Below are positions 6,875 to 7,192 of a stretch of 7,192 nucleotides of DNA, piece by piece. The DNA lies in contig JAESUV010000038.1 in the NCBI GenBank assembly GCA_016762975.1, positions 10,606-17,797 of the forward strand, written 5' to 3'. The stretch is from Gammaproteobacteria bacterium (lineage in GTDB: Bacteria; Pseudomonadota; Gammaproteobacteria; Pseudomonadales; Pseudohongiellaceae). Within the stretch, counting starts at the first letter, position 1; each line of letters begins with the position of its first letter. The notes beneath the pieces were generated by a model. The model was not told where the DNA came from. It ran no database searches and saw only the letters and a list, made by a program, of their open reading frames with translations. The position numbers were made by a program, and so were the translations under genes.

Positions 6875-6985
6875 GCCATATGGCGGTATTGACAAGTTAA
6901 TCACTCAAATCGAGGAAAAACTCCCATCAAGCCATCTGGTACTGACAAGTTAACTACCTAAATCGAGAAGAAAACTTCGATTAGG
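6875..6985. repeat. Degenerate tandem direct repeat, two copies of about 56 nt
   Basis: Copy 1 (6875-6930) and copy 2 (6931-about 6985) both begin GCCAT. They share GGTA[TC]TGACAAGTTAA and, further on, [CT][CT]-AAATCGAG followed by GAAAA and CT. The alignment needs a 3-nt gap near the start and a 1-nt gap later. The copies directly abut. Nothing similar was noticed elsewhere in the window. Confidence 0.6.
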
Positions 6986-7150
6986 CATTCCTACTTCGCC
7001 ACTGCCTTTTCCCAAGACGCTATGTGACGCTGCCAAAGAGGGCTAGATTCAACACGATACTGAATGCTCAGCGACCGGAAAGCGTTAGTACACTTTTTGT
7101 GTATGAAGCAATACTGGCATTTCATCGAATAGCATGAGGTGATGCTTGGA

Positions 7151-7170
7151 ATGTCCGTTTGAACGGACAT
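7151..7170. repeat. 20-bp palindrome with 9-bp arms
   Basis: ATGTCCGTT (7151-7159) is the exact reverse complement of AACGGACAT (7162-7170), separated by two bases (TG). The dyad is too tightly spaced for an RNA hairpin using its full arms. It could be an operator for a dimeric repressor of a gene beyond the right edge, or part of a dispersed intergenic repeat. Confidence 0.55.
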
Positions 7171-7192
7171 AGTTGGGTCATTGACTACCGCA

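Larger units (their letters stand above)
6850..7192. other. Non-coding tail with repeats, no convincing gene
   Basis: These ~340 nt at the right edge hold no gene I can support. Contents are a degenerate 56-nt tandem repeat (6875-6985), a short inverted repeat TACAC-N5-GTGTA (7089-7103) and a 20-bp palindrome (7151-7170). A minus-strand frame stays open from the window edge to a TAG at 6991-6993 (66 codons), without a recognisable start or domain. It could be the tail of a gene starting outside the window, a decayed gene, or chance. Confidence 0.45.

Noticed and set aside
7089..7103. TACAC-TTTTT-GTGTA inverted repeat as a terminator
   Set aside because: The stem is only 5 bp and AT-rich, with no GC-rich arm and no T-run after it.

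Overview
The window looks like a chromosomal segment of a Gram-negative bacterium, most likely a proteobacterium and plausibly an environmental gammaproteobacterium. The grounds are a TonB-dependent outer-membrane receptor, periplasmic proteins with Sec signal peptides, an OmpR/PhoB-class two-component system of the QseBC/PmrAB/TctDE type, and a c-type cytochrome. The sequence alone does not give a genus. No rRNA, tRNA, CRISPR array or intact mobile element was seen.

Layout. A four-gene block lies on the minus strand (positions 2867 down to 1). In transcription order it holds an OmpR-family response regulator (2867-2190), a membrane sensor histidine kinase (2193-829, overlapping the regulator by an ATGA), a small membrane-anchored protein of unknown function (713-207, GTG start), and the 5' part of a secreted metallo-beta-lactamase-fold hydrolase (197-1, cut by the window edge). 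Diverging from it on the plus strand are a TonB-dependent receptor (3254-5494) and, 50 nt after it, a secreted protein fusing a mono-heme cytochrome c domain to a seven-bladed Vgb-like beta-propeller (5545-6756). A hairpin terminator follows at about 6811-6849. The last ~340 nt hold a degenerate 56-nt tandem repeat, a 20-bp palindrome and no convincing gene.

How the parts may work together. The divergent intergenic region (2868-3253) holds an exact CTTAAT-N5-CTTAAT direct repeat, the half-site layout known for PmrA/QseB-type regulators. The simplest reading is that the two-component system controls its own operon and/or the divergent receptor-cytochrome pair in response to an envelope signal. 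The receptor would import a substrate across the outer membrane, and the cytochrome-propeller protein would bind or oxidise something in the periplasm. That functional link is inference; the substrate is unknown. The most unusual elements are the cytochrome c-propeller fusion, the 24-residue glycine-rich insertion in the receptor plug, and the regulator-like box between the divergent units.
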